A model generated the notes under the pieces. That model was not told where the DNA came from. It searched no databases and worked only from the letters and a program-made list of their open reading frames with translations. From Adiantum capillus-veneris (lineage: Eukaryota; Streptophyta; Polypodiopsida; Polypodiales; Pteridaceae), in the NCBI GenBank assembly GCA_014529385.2, contig CM043964.1, positions 9,065,497-9,129,496 of the forward strand: a stretch of DNA of 64,000 nucleotides, written 5' to 3'. Below are positions 11,017 through 21,230 of this stretch, in pieces. Numbering within the stretch: the stretch's first letter is position 1; every line of letters begins with the position of its first letter. The translations under genes were made by a program, and so were the position numbers.

Positions 11017-13030
11017 ATGGCTTTCTCTTATCCGGAGTTTCATGGAACAAGTGATGAAGATGTGGAAGGCTTTTTGGAAAAGATGGCGGTTTGCCTGCAT
11101 TAGCAACCAGATTCATGACCCTGCGCAGATGTTACGTCTTCTCCAAATCTGTTTGAAGAGTGATGCACGAGTTTGGTCCAAAGCATTTGAAGAGGAGCTG
11201 TGTATGGCTGATCCACCTGTAAGATTGAGTTGGGACAATCTAAAGCATTGGTTGGAAGTGGAGTTTGTGAAGATAGAAGATCCTGACAAAGTGTGGCAAG
11301 AAGTACAGGCTTTACTGCAAAAGGAAGGTGAGCCAGTAGATGCGTACATACGTAAGTTCTCATTGGCATGGGAGAGGATGTGCAAGGCCTTAACACCACA
11401 AGTATCCCGCCTGACATGATGAAGAAGGACAAGTTCTTGGCTGGTCTTTGGGAGAATATACGTTGGAGAGTGGAGCTAAAGAAGCCTAGGACATATGAAG
11501 ATGCACTAGAGGTAGCAAGGAACAAAGAGTGGAAGTTGAGGAAAATGAGCCAATTAGGGGTGGATTCTTTGCCCATGAGGTCTGAATTTCAGCCTATGGA
11601 TTCTTCGCAAGGTCGGGTTCATCATGAGCCAGTGGTTTCTGTTACTCCTCAAGTTATGCCAACAGTGGTCACTACAGTAGTGCAAGATGATGGGCTAAGG
11701 CAAGACATGAGGCTAGTGGTAGATTTAATGAAGAATCTTAGCCTAAACATGCTAGGTCAAGTGGGAAATAATCGAGGTCGAGGGAGGTTTGAAAATCAGC
11801 CAAGAGGTGAAGAAAGGGCTAGGAATGGTGTTGGACAAATCAATGGTAGGTACTGGAGGCAGACGCCCACATGTTATAATTGTGGAGAGTTGGGTCACAT
11901 CAGCCTGCAATGTGATAAGACACAAAGGATGGGGGGAGACATGTATCCATTGCCAAGACACGTGCTAACCATGTCAAATGATTATGGCATTGAAATCAAG
12001 GGTGAAGAAGGAACCAGTGGATTAACCCAGGAGGAAACGGGAAAGACAAAAGTTCTAAGTGTAGTCACCTTGGAGAAGGCATCAAAGCTAGAGGATACAT
12101 TAGTGATGCCTATTGGGAAGAGGACCACAGAGGAAAAGGAAGGAAGAAGTGCTCCAGGTCCTAGTAAGAAGAAAGGAAAGAGCCATGAAGGCGAGGATGT
12201 CAAGGCCAAGAGGAAAAGGAGAGTTCGTCGCAAGTTTCATGTTTCAGATTTTCCACTAGAGGATGGACAATTAAGCTATGACTTGAAGGAGGATCTGACA
12301 AGCAGGAAAGCAGATGTTACTTTTGGACAGCTTATAGAGATGGTGCTTAAGTTGAAGGGACAGTGGAAGAGGATGGTTAACCCAATGGAGAAAGAACCAG
12401 AGAGAGGTTCAGTGAAGGTGTTGGCGATGGATGAGCTACCAGACATTTGTCCAATAGTAGATGTGTGGCATAAAAGAAAAAATATGGGACAAGGTTATGT
12501 GGATGGCGGAGCCCAAATATGCGTCATAACACACTCATGCGTTGAGAAGATGGGTCTCACAGTGGCTGGGGTGTCAGGGTTTCGGATCAGATTGGCAAAC
12601 CATCAAAAAGTAAAATTTTTAGGTGTTGTAAAGAGCTTAGAAGTGGAGGCATATGATGCAAAGGCAGTGGTTGATTTTCATGTGATGCCAGCAGGGTTGG
12701 GAGCATATCCGATTATACTGGGCAGACCATGGTTACGTGCAGTGGGAGCTGTTCAAGATTGGAGACGTGGTATGATTAGCCTCTATGGAAAGACAGGTGC
12801 CAAGAAGCTTTATAATATGGACACAAGGAAACGATTGGAGGATATTTATGAAGATGAGAATGAGTCTAGTGATGAAGACTATTCCACGGTGACAGATGAG
12901 GACAGTGATAGCACTACCAGCAGTGATGAGGATGTTGATGTTGCATTTCTTTTGATGGACAAGGAGTCCAGGAGTCTGGTTTAGTTGCATTTGCAAACGA
13001 GGTTGAAGATGGAAACGAAGGGCCTTATGA
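11017..13030 (+). pseudogene. gag-PR: Gag and aspartic protease region of element A (frameshifted)
   Basis: The start codon at 11017 (MAFSYPEFHG) matches that of B and C. One extra base near 11090 and a deletion near 11405 shift the frame; from 11408 it stays open to 12984. Features in order: gag core with 'DPAQMLRLLQICLKSDARVW', a single CCHC zinc knuckle (CYNCGELGHISLQC, about 11873-11914), a basic Lys/Arg-rich linker near 12160-12230, then the protease with YVDGGAQICVI near 12499 and YPIILGRPWL near 12706. The protease active site reads Asp-Gly-Gly rather than Asp-Thr/Ser-Gly. An acidic tail (about 12840-12960) follows. Gag would form the particle and bind RNA; the protease would process the polyprotein. 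Confidence 0.88.
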
Positions 13031-13031
13031 A

Positions 13032-14039
13032 GTGATTGAAGGGCTGATGCAGACCAAGGTTGAGTTGTCAAAGAAGAAGGAATGGATGACACAAATGATC
13101 AGTGGAGACCTCTCAACTATGGAGAAGGAGATATATTTGCACATGCTGGCTAGTTTTCCTGATTTGTTCATTACTTCATATGAAGAGATCAGAGGGTTCA
13201 AAGGAGAAAAGATGCAGATAGAGTTAAAAGAGGGTGCTAAGCCAGTGCGGCAAAGGCTAAGAAGGATTGGTCAAGACCAAATGGAAGCCTTGCAGGAAGA
13301 GGTGGACAAGTTATTGAAGGCAGGGTTCATAGTCCCAGTGGAGACCACAGAATGGGTGAGTCCAGTAGTAGTGAGTCCAAAGAAGGATAGGAAGTGGAGG
13401 ATTTGTGTAGATTTTAAACCCTTAAACGCAGCCACTAAGAAGAACCCATATCCTCTTCCATTCGTCGATTAGATCTTGGATTCTGTGGCAGGTTATGAGA
13501 GGTACAATGTATGTGATGGTTTTTCAAGCTATTTTCAATTGAAGATTGCTCTTAAATACCGAACAAAGACAAATTTTATTACGCCATGGGGCTGCTATTG
13601 CTACACGGTATTGCCATTTGGGTTGACAAATGGACCATCTTTCTATCAAGAGAGAGCAAATTGGGTATTGAAACCATTCATTGGTAGTTGTGTTAAAGCT
13701 TTTATGGACGACTTTTGTGTCTATAGCAGTAGGGCTGAACATCATGAGAAGTTGCAGATGGTTTTGGCTCGATATGATGAATGTGGAGGACAACTAAATC
13801 CCAAGAAATTTCATCTAGCATAGCCAAGAGTGAAGTTATTGGGCCATATGGTGTCAGAAAATGGCATTGAGGCTGATCGAGATAAGGTTAAGTCTATTAT
13901 TCTTCTTCCAACACCTACGAGTACAAAGCAATTGGCAACCTTTATACACAAAGTGAAGTACATGGCACAGTTTATTCTATTTTCTTCTCAGCTTCTTTAT
14001 CCATTACCACAAGTGGCAAAGCATGATCCATTGCAATAG
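13032..14039 (+). pseudogene. RT: Reverse transcriptase of element A (interrupted by stops)
   Basis: Frame from 13032 gives the RT N-terminal region (AGFIVPVETTEWVSPVVVSP), then WRICVDFKPLN and PYPLPFVD, a stop at about 13470, then FITPWGCYCYTVLPFGLTNG and the catalytic AFMDDFCVYSS (about 13699). A second stop at about 13821 precedes the connection segment (LLGHMVSENGI, KVKYMAQF). The catalytic Y-x-D-D position reads F-M-D-D. Stops show the copy is dead; it is otherwise complete. Confidence 0.9.
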
Positions 14040-14099
14040 GATGACAAGTGTGAAGAAGTGTTTCAAGAGGTGAAAGAGGTGTTAGGGGGGTTGTAAGCT

Positions 14100-14366
14100 A
14101 TGTAGGCTCCTGATTGGGAGCAAGTGTTTTATGTAAATCCATCAGTAGGGGATGATGCCATTGGAGCCATGCTATTGCAAAAGGGGAAGGGCAGCCATTT
14201 TATGAGGCCAGTGTATTGTGCAAGTCGAGTGAAGTTGGTAGCTGAGAGAAAGTTCTCGGAAGTTGAGATAGTGATGGCCAGTGTAATATTTGCTTGTCGA
14301 CGATTTCATCATTACTTGCTACCACAACCTTTTTTTTTCTTCACGAGTTGCGCCTTTTTGCCATAG
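14100..14366 (+). pseudogene. RH: First (retroviral-type) RNase H of element A
   Basis: Reads YVNPSVGDDAIGAMLLQKG, then MRPVYCASRVKLVAERKFSEV and ACRRFHHYLLPQPF, the standard RNase H that follows Ty3/gypsy RT. A low-complexity run of T at about 14332-14339 marks a shift that truncates the domain. Degrades the RNA strand of the RNA/DNA hybrid in reverse transcription. Confidence 0.8.
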
Positions 14367-14384
14367 TGAATTAATGGTACTAAC

Positions 14385-15250
14385 ATGTCAAATGTGGTGA
14401 AGAAATGGGTAATTGAGGTGCAAGAGTTCGAGTTCTCTTTTTTAGTGGAAGACAGTACAAGAGCTACCCTATCTGATTTGTTGACCTACAAGGAGAATCC
14501 CCTTATTGTTAAGGAAGAGATGGTGAGAAAGGTAGTTGAAGAAGTGCCACAGATCAGCAATGCACATGTGTTGTTCTTTGATGGTTCATACAGAAAGAGC
14601 CATGATGCAGCTTCAGGGGGTATAGCACTTTATGATCCAGAGGGGAAGCTAGTATGCAAGAGGGGGTTCAAATTGGATGCTCATAGTAAAAATGAGGCTG
14701 AATATGCTACTCTGGAAGCCGGATTACATATTTGTTTGAAGCATGGGGATAGAAGGTTGAGCATAAAAGGTGATGCCTTGTTAGTTGTGAAGCAAGTGCT
14801 GGGTGTGTGGAAGAGCAAGAACACCTCATTGAAGGAAATGTACTTCAGAATTAAAGGCATGTTAAAAAAGTTTGAAGCATGGAGCATCAGACACATTGAA
14901 CGTGCTCTAAATGGAGAGGCACATGAAGCATCTCAAAGCATGATTGGGGAGCTATTTGTGTTGAGGAACACTTTACCTCTTTATCATGGCTGGGAAAGTT
15001 TGGCTCAAGAAGAGGAGTTTTTGCTAACAGGAATCATTCCAAAGGAGATTCAGAAGTTTAAGAAGTATGGTTTTGTGCGTCGAGCATATAGGTACAAATT
15101 GATTGGTGATGTCTTATACATGCAAGGGGCTGATCTCGTGTTGAGACGTGTACCTTGGAGGGAGGAGCTTTACAGAGTGTTGGAAGAGAAACATGAAGGC
15201 GCATGTGGCGGCCATTTTTCTCTAAAGATCACTTTGCATAAGATCTTGCA
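14385..15250 (+). pseudogene. aRNH: Second (archaeal-type) RNase H and linker of element A
   Basis: After a short connection (WVIEVQEFEFSFLVEDSTRA) the frame gives VLFFDGSYRKSHDAASGGIA, KNEAEYATLEAGLHI and SIKGDALLVVKQVLGVW. The Asp of FDGS, Glu of NEAEY and Asp of KGDALL fit the RNase H catalytic set. A second RNase H here is diagnostic for Tat-lineage gypsy elements. The open frame runs to 15341, overlapping the next frame, so a frameshift lies near 15250-15300 in the integrase zinc region. Confidence 0.85.
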
Positions 15251-15271
15251 AGAGGGGTATGTCTCGCCTAG

Positions 15272-16231
15272 TTGCACAAGGATGTTCACCATTGGTATAG
15301 GTCTTGCAATAGGTGTCAAGCATTTGGGAAGAGAGTGTTGAAGCCAGAGCTACGAAAAACCATTATGGTGTTTGATGTATTTGAAACGTGGGGGATTGAT
15401 GCAATAGGCCCATTACGTATCACAAGTAGGGGCAAAAGCTATATTTTGACTACAGTGGACTATCTCTCTAGATGGGCAGAGGCTATAGCAGTAAAACAGA
15501 TCACTGCAAAGGATGTGGAAAAATTTGTGTACGATGAAATATGTTGCAAGTTTGGGGTGCCATTGGAGCTACTTTCAGATAAGGGGCCAGGATTTAGAGC
15601 TAAACTGCTAGACTTTTTATGCGCGAAGATGAAGATTAGGCACCAGCATACCACTCCTTATTACCCACAGTGTAATGGCTTAAATGAAAGATTCAATGGT
15701 GAGTTGGTACAAATTCTTTCGAAAGTGATAGAGCACCAAGGAAGGAATTGGGATTTGGAATTGCCTAGTGCATTATGGGCTTACCGTACGTCGACGATGA
15801 AGACAGGTACAGGGTTTACTCCATTTCATTTGGTGTATGGAAAGGAAGCACTATTGCCTATAGAAGCAGAGTTGCCTGCAGTAAAGATGTTAGAGAAATT
15901 TCTTGGGCCGCCTAGTGATGCATTCAAAGAGAGGCTATTACAGTTACAAGAGGTTCAACTGGATAGGATGAGTGCATTGGAACATTATCGGCAGATGCAA
16001 GATTGGGCTTTGGCAAAGATAAATGAAAAGGTTAAAATTAAGGGTATCAAGAAGAATGACTTGGTTTTGCGCTACAACAGTAAGTTGGACAACACCTTCC
16101 AAAAGAAGTTTCAAATTAAGTGGGAAGGCCCTTTCAAGGTAGTGGAGTGTTTCCCGAATGGTACATATCAGCTGGCTAACCTGGATGGGGTTCTACATAA
16201 GTCAAGGGTAAATAGATTGCATCTTAAATAG
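15272..16231 (+). CDS. INT: Integrase of element A (frame open, element defective)
   Basis: 319 codons. The zinc region is split: its start lies in the upstream frame and its CNRCQ part opens this one. Core: WGIDAIGP (first Asp), LSDKGPGF (second Asp) and CNGLNERFNGELV (Glu), the D,D-35-E triad. It then gives ALWAYRTSTMKTGTGFTPFHL and a C-terminal GPFKVVECFPNGTYQLANLDG domain ending NRLHLK. No chromodomain follows, in keeping with the Tat lineage. The frame is intact for nearly 1 kb, unusually well kept compared with RT. Confidence 0.9.
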   Translation: MHKDVHHWYRSCNRCQAFGKRVLKPELRKTIMVFDVFETWGIDAIGPLRITSRGKSYILTTVDYLSRWAEAIAVKQITAKDVEKFVYDEICCKFGVPLELLSDKGPGFRAKLLDFLCAKMKIRHQHTTPYYPQCNGLNERFNGELVQILSKVIEHQGRNWDLELPSALWAYRTSTMKTGTGFTPFHLVYGKEALLPIEAELPAVKMLEKFLGPPSDAFKERLLQLQEVQLDRMSALEHYRQMQDWALAKINEKVKIKGIKKNDLVLRYNSKLDNTFQKKFQIKWEGPFKVVECFPNGTYQLANLDGVLHKSRVNRLHLK

Positions 16232-16388
16232 TATCATGCCAGGTTAATGATGGTTGAGCAAGATGAGCTGTCTGTGGATCAAGCAGTGTTGGTGAAGGAT
16301 GAGGAGACTTGTGATGTTGCGAGTCTCATATCGCTTTTTGCTGCTGCTGATCATGAATGATCTAGCAGGCTAGGGGATGAGCAAATTA

Positions 16389-17563
16389 TGTCAAGAGTTT
16401 CTTGGAGAAAAGGATTGCACATATGTACATACACATGCATGGTGCATCAAATAAAGAATTTCCCATTTTCCATAGCCAAGTGGTTACGTGGGGCCCACAT
16501 GTGTACAGGTAGGACAGCATGTACATAGTGCATCAATTTTCACTATTACCAGTACCAGTGTGTTTTTTCTACAATAATGAGGAGTTGGTAGTGCGTAAAA
16601 CTTCTCGAGGAAGCTATCCGCAGGTCGACGACATGAGGTAAGCAGGTGCGTCAAATGGAATCAAGTGGCGTTAGGAGGGCGAATGGGGTCAATACTTGCA
16701 CATGGATAAGAACAAACACGACGTGGGTCAATACTTGCACGTGGATAAGTACACACACGACGTGGGTGTTTTCTTGTGCTAATTATGCACAAAGGTCATC
16801 ATGAGGACCATCTTTTGGGGTCACTTCACATGGTGGTGGGATGCATTATTGGAAAAATTTGAGTGCCAGGTGTGCGGATGATGCAAAAAAGTGACAACTA
16901 TGCACTACGAGGTCAGTTTTTGGCATGTTCGGGGTCCGTTTGAGGTCAACGAAAAGGCCAAGGGTGCCCAAGCTAAGTGTGGGAACTGAAAAAATTGAGA
17001 GAAGACCAGAAAAAACGTGGAGAAGAGAGGAGGAACAGCCGCAACTGTGTTTTTGGGGTTTTTGTAGCCTGTTTTGGTCGTAAACTGCTCATCCAAGGTC
17101 GGATTTGAGCACTTTGACATTGTGGACTGGGGTTTCGGGTCGTTCCGGATGCGATGGCGCTGTCCATTTTGCCAAATTCATTACTGCTTTACTGCTATTT
17201 TGGCTGTGTAAGTTTCTTCTATGAGCTAAGCTTCTGCTCCAGTTTGTGATTGTATCTGGCTTATTTTACCCATACTATGTGAGCTATTTTCCCCCTTGGT
17301 GTTGGCCCAAGCTCATTTGTATCTAAACATCATAATTTCTCCTGTTTTGAGCTGAGTTTTTGATAGTGTGTGTGTGTGTGTCTCTCTCTGTGTGGAGTGG
17401 GCAAACGGATAGTCTCTCTCCTCTCACTCCATAGGTGTGTTCCCTGTCTTGGCCAGGTGTGTTGTGTAAGCCGAGTGGTGCCCCATAGTGTGTGTGTGTA
17501 TCTTCCCAAGAGTGTGTGTCGGGTCGTTATAGAGGCGTTCTGTGTGTTTTCATCCCGCTCACA
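16389..17563 (+). repeat. 3' LTR of element A
   Basis: Starts TGTCAAGAGTTTC after the purine-rich GGCTAGGGGATGAG (polypurine tract) and ends CCCGCTCACA at 17563. Contains CATGCATG at 16434-16441 and ACGTGG motifs. A partial local duplication of 'gtcaatacttgcacgtggataag' is visible at about 16687-16760 and is not in the 5' LTR. Confidence 0.9.
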
Positions 17564-17965
17564 ACGGGTAGGCTCCATAAATTGAGCACTACATGCCTAT
17601 GTATTGACATCCACTTGGGCCACTTGTCCCCATCTTCCCTATCCTAAAAGAATCTGCAACGCATCGTACATTCAAACTCCAATAACTTGGGCTCTGTAGC
17701 TCTGTTTGATGAGACCTCTGGACCTGCTCCTTCAACACTTCAAGTTCAAAATTCCTAGACCCAAAGATTTCACCTTAAATCTCCTTCACCTTCTTCCCAA
17801 ATTAGCCCCTTCTAGAGCCTTTCTTGGAAACCCATGAAAGGCTTACACTGCTACCTATTAGCCCATGACCTTTATAGTTGCTCTAGCCCTTTTTCATGCT
17901 TCTTCTAGCCTGCACATAACTGCCCATGCCATCTTCTATGGTCAACACACTCTGGTTGTACCAAC
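17564..17965. repeat. Fragment homologous to 1253-1660
   Basis: Begins directly at the end of the element A LTR and stops abruptly where the coiled-coil pseudogene begins. It is bordered by ACGGG at 17564-17568 and by ACGGGG near 17964. The short direct repeat may be chance or mark an insertion or recombination scar. The same sequence is inside element 1, so it is probably an internal fragment of a retroelement of that family. Confidence 0.65.
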
Positions 17966-19262
17966 GGGGTAGTTCAATAATGCCGGTCTTTTGCTTTGCA
18001 AAGAGTAAAAGCTGTTCCAGGATCGTCGTATGTTGATAGGACAGTAAGTTGGGACGATCTTGAGATGCTACGGAACATTCCTATAGTATGTTTCATCTGT
18101 TGGTTGCTTCTCAAACCATTTCTATTGCCAGAGGGGTTGATTGTCAATGATTGTCAATTTGTATCACATTGATAGGAACATCTCTATAATCCCCTTTGTT
18201 GTTTGTCTCAAGGGCAGGTAGTATTTTTTGTTTCCATAATCTATCCTCCTACTGCATCAATGACAAGGCGATCATCTCATGCCCAAGGTTTTTAACTACT
18301 TCATCTGTAGTGATCATCAGCAGGACATCCGATTTCAACAGTTTCAGTTCATATTGCAGATATTCTTTGTGTGAGGGGTCTTTGACTTCTAAGATCCAGC
18401 GCTGAAATTCTTCCTTGGCCGAATCAGAGATGAATTTCATGGTGGTTGGATCTTCATAATGTTGTGTTACTTTTCCTGTGCTTGTACTTGGCACATCTAT
18501 TTGCTGAGCTTCAAAAGTAGAATGCTCAAATCGTCCTGTTTGCTCAAATTCCACTGGGTCTGTTTGTTCAAGCTTTGCTTGTGTTGCCCTTAGAGCCTCC
18601 AAATCTCCCTGGGCCTCTGCCACCTACTTTCTGAAATCTTCAATCTCCTCATCTTTGGTATGCCCTGTTGTCAAGATTTGTCTGTCATATTCTTCATGAC
18701 CAAGGGTCTCCTTTAGATCTTGGGTGTCTATGTTCAATGAGGTTGATCTAGCTGTCAAGCTTGAGGAGCTCGACATCTTTTGCAGGGCTAAAAGATAGGT
18801 CAGAGTCTTGCTGAACACCACGTAGGACTCTTGCAGCTTTTCACTCTGCTCTCTTTCTCTAGTTAGCTCCTCCTCTAGTTGTTGTTGCTCGACTTGCAGA
18901 GTAATGCTTGCCTCATTAAATTGTTGGACTTCTTTGTAGTAATAGGCTGTATTTTCTTGTTGTCTTTGCAACTTTGATTGGAGTTGTAGCTGAAATTTTT
19001 GCAACTCCTCTATTTTGTCTTGTAGCTATAGAGTGTTTTCAACTGCTTTAGATGTCTCCTTCTTTGTGTCTTCGAGATCTAGCTCGCGCAAGTTGTAGAG
19101 AGATCTTTGGCATTGGAATTGGAGCTTGATCTGCTCTAAAAAGGCATCAATGTCGGGACTAACCTGATCATTTTTGCTCCTTCCTCTACTACAACTTGCA
19201 AACAAGGCAATCGTGCTTTTTTTTGTCTTCTTTGGCCTTGTTCCGATGTTCCAGCCACTTAT
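17966..19262 (-). pseudogene. Unknown coiled-coil protein, copy 3, C-terminal part (left of copia insertion)
   Basis: Minus-strand frames at 19325-19026, 19004-18624 and 18623-18249 are one protein broken by two stops. It is rich in Gln, Glu, Leu and Lys with heptad-like spacing, so a long coiled coil is likely. It ends with WILEVKDPSHKEYLQYEL (about 18400-18347), then a stop-bearing stretch with HLKIVPTYCPIN and a Trp-rich 'WNSFYSLQSKRPALLNYP' that stops at 17966. The same blocks occur in order in copies 1 (62966-63960) and 2 (58920-61900). I do not recognise the family. The gene is cut by the copia element at 19263, and its continuation is 24769-25560. Confidence 0.6.
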
Positions 19263-19454
19263 TGTTGGGGTATAAAGCCCAATGTGGTCGCCCAGGTAAG
19301 TGGGCGGGCTACCAGGTATGTACACATATTCTTTTGTTAAAACCTAATAAGAACTCACTATGCTCTACACATTACAGTAGAGCGAGTTCACCATATCGTT
19401 GTGCTCTTCTTCTCGCACTCTCTCTCGTGTTGCACTTCCGCTCATACTCCTTCA
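19263..19454 (+). repeat. 5' LTR of copia element
   Basis: 192 bases, TG...CA. Preceded by the target duplication CTTAT and followed by AC and the primer site. Confidence 0.93.
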
Positions 19455-19456
19455 AC

Positions 19457-19468
19457 TGGTATCGGAGC
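19457..19468 (+). promoter_or_regulatory. Copia primer binding site (initiator tRNA-Met type)
   Basis: TGGTATCGGAGC lies two bases after the LTR. The plant initiator-Met site is TGGTATCAGAGC, so one base differs. Confidence 0.85.
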
Positions 19469-20542
19469 TCAGATCGTCAGCATTTGTAGGTAGTAGCCAT
19501 AGTCACCTGCTCAGATTGGAGTGAGATTCGAGAGGCAAAGACACGGCCCCAAATCCTGTGGGACAGCCTGAAGGGGGCTTGGTGTTCTCAGAATTTCATT
19601 CTGAGGTCATCTCGGCCACCATTCGGCTTCGACAAAGCTCTGCGCAAGCCATTTTTGACTACGTGGTCTTAGCGGGTGCAGATCTGACTCTGCAAATTTG
19701 GGGTTTTGGCCTACGAGTGCAAGTGCTGAGGATATCTGCACTTCGAGAGTGCTGATTTGTGATTGTCTACACAACGAAGGACGGCTCACAGTTCTTGGAG
19801 GTGTGTCACATACGACATGGGCGCACCTACACATAGACTGTAGGCGACATCCACTAGTTCATCAGGTAGCTTGTGTTTGCTGCTTGATATTCCAGATTTC
19901 ATCCTGACATTGCAGGTACTTCCACATGGGATGTATTGTCAGAGATGATGTATGTATGTTGAGGGTTTGCTGGCTGTGAGTCACGCAGCAAAAAACCGCC
20001 GCAGCGGTTACATCATACAGTGGGAAATTTGTGGATGTATGACTTTGTGGGAAGTCTATGTACTGTCAGATTTACTGCAGCCTTTGTTGAGGGTCGAGTG
20101 AGGTTTTATTGAGCTAGGGGGTTCTCGAATGTTGAGATCCTTTCGGTGATACGGGTCTTGGAGAGATCCCTCGAGCACCCTTAGATAGGCAGCTAGGATG
20201 TATTGATTGTGAGTTAGACAGTTGGGATTGCATCTTTGCTTTACTGCCGTTGAGGCATTGTTGCAGTCTATGCTTACAGGACAGGACAGTGAGAGACAGT
20301 ACAGGTGCAGGACAGGTTTACCCGCAGCTTACAGTGTTAGAGAGACAGTGTTTTTTGAGCTGTTTTTGGTCTGTTTTTTTAGTACACCAGAGCCATTTTA
20401 CGAAGGAGACTCTGCCAAAATTTATGCAGAATCTGAAGCTTTCTTGGTTCATTTGGCAGGTTGATATTGGTTCAAAGGTCAGTTTACAAGGGGAACTCTG
20501 CCGAATTTTTCCCAGGAAAGTAAACTACTGTGAAGTGTAGCT
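19469..20542 (+). other. Copia leader, including a block shared with gypsy element leaders
   Basis: About 1.1 kb without a supported gene. The stretch 20097-20190 (ttttattgagct, then GAGATCCTTTCGGTGATA at 20134-20151, then GAGCACCC) matches the leaders of elements A (10395-10412), B (36292-36309) and C (minus, 52882-52865). Further along, two purine/AT motifs like CTCTGCCAAAATTT (near 20412 and 20500) resemble CTCTGTCAAAAATTTTCC in A near 10558. Confidence 0.75.
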
Positions 20543-21230
20543 ATGGCTAGATCATAGGACACTACTCTTTACAATATCAAGAAGTTGGATGGAACCAATT
20601 TCCCATTGTGGAAGAAGCAAATTTGGCACGTGTTGGTACAAAAGAAGCAGATAAAACCTATAAAGATCAAGGGGATGAAACCAGAAGATATGGACGAAGA
20701 TGAATGGAGCGAAATGGATGAATTGGCACTTTCTACCATTATGCTGAGTTTGGCAGAAAGCGTTTACTTCAATATAGTAGACGAGATGTCGGCTTGTGAA
20801 GCATGGACAAAGTTGAGTGATCTTTATGAGAAGCACAGTGCAGGTTCACAGGTATACTGGCTTAAGAAGCTTGTTGACTTGAAGATGAAAGAAGGGAAAC
20901 CTATGTCCAATCATCTGAATGAATTCAACACCATCTACAGTCAGTTGTCAGCTCAAGGTGTCAAGTTTGATGAACCTGTTAGAGCTATGTTCCTGTTGAT
21001 CACATTGCCTGTTGTAATTCTGCACCTCCAGATGGTTTGACCATAGCAGGTGTAGAAGGCAGTCTGCTTACTTAAGAAACCAATAGAAAGACAATGGACA
21101 AAGGCAAAGGAGCAGCCTTATTTGTCAGGGGAAGGACCAAAGAAAAGAACAAAGGTGGAAAGAGGAATCAGTCTCGTAGCAAGTCCCGTAGTGTTAAAGG
21201 CATATAATGCTACCATTGTGGCAAGAAGGG
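20543..21230 (+). pseudogene. gag: Copia gag (stops)
   Basis: The probable start ATG at 20543 is followed after four codons by TAG, then the frame runs from 20585: KLDGTNFPLWKKQIWHVLV, a UBN2-like copia gag with 'ALSTIMLSLAESVYFNI', 'AWTKLSDLYEK' and 'LVDLKMKEGKPMSNHLNEF'. It loses frame after about 21030. The CCHC zinc knuckle CYHCGKKGHMKRDC is at 21208-21249, preceded by another stop. Gag coats the RNA and forms particles. Confidence 0.88.

Larger units (their letters stand above)
8790..17563 (+). mobile_element. Element A: Ty3/gypsy LTR retrotransposon, Tat-type with two RNase H domains
   Basis: Two similar LTRs (8790-9940 and 16389-17563) border an interior with, in order, a primer site, a small ORF, gag with a zinc knuckle, an aspartic protease, reverse transcriptase, retroviral-type RNase H, a second RNase H and integrase. 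The order and the second RNase H between the first and integrase are typical of the plant Tat/Ogre lineage. Several frameshifts and in-frame stops break it, so it is not active. It is the only A-family element here with pol; B (34654-40415) and C (49180-54462) are its pol-less relatives. No clean target duplication was found; the left end is eroded. Confidence 0.88.

Noticed and set aside
11100-11576. Minus-strand frame opposite element A gag, repeated in B and C
   Set aside because: Antisense shadow of conserved gag; no motif.
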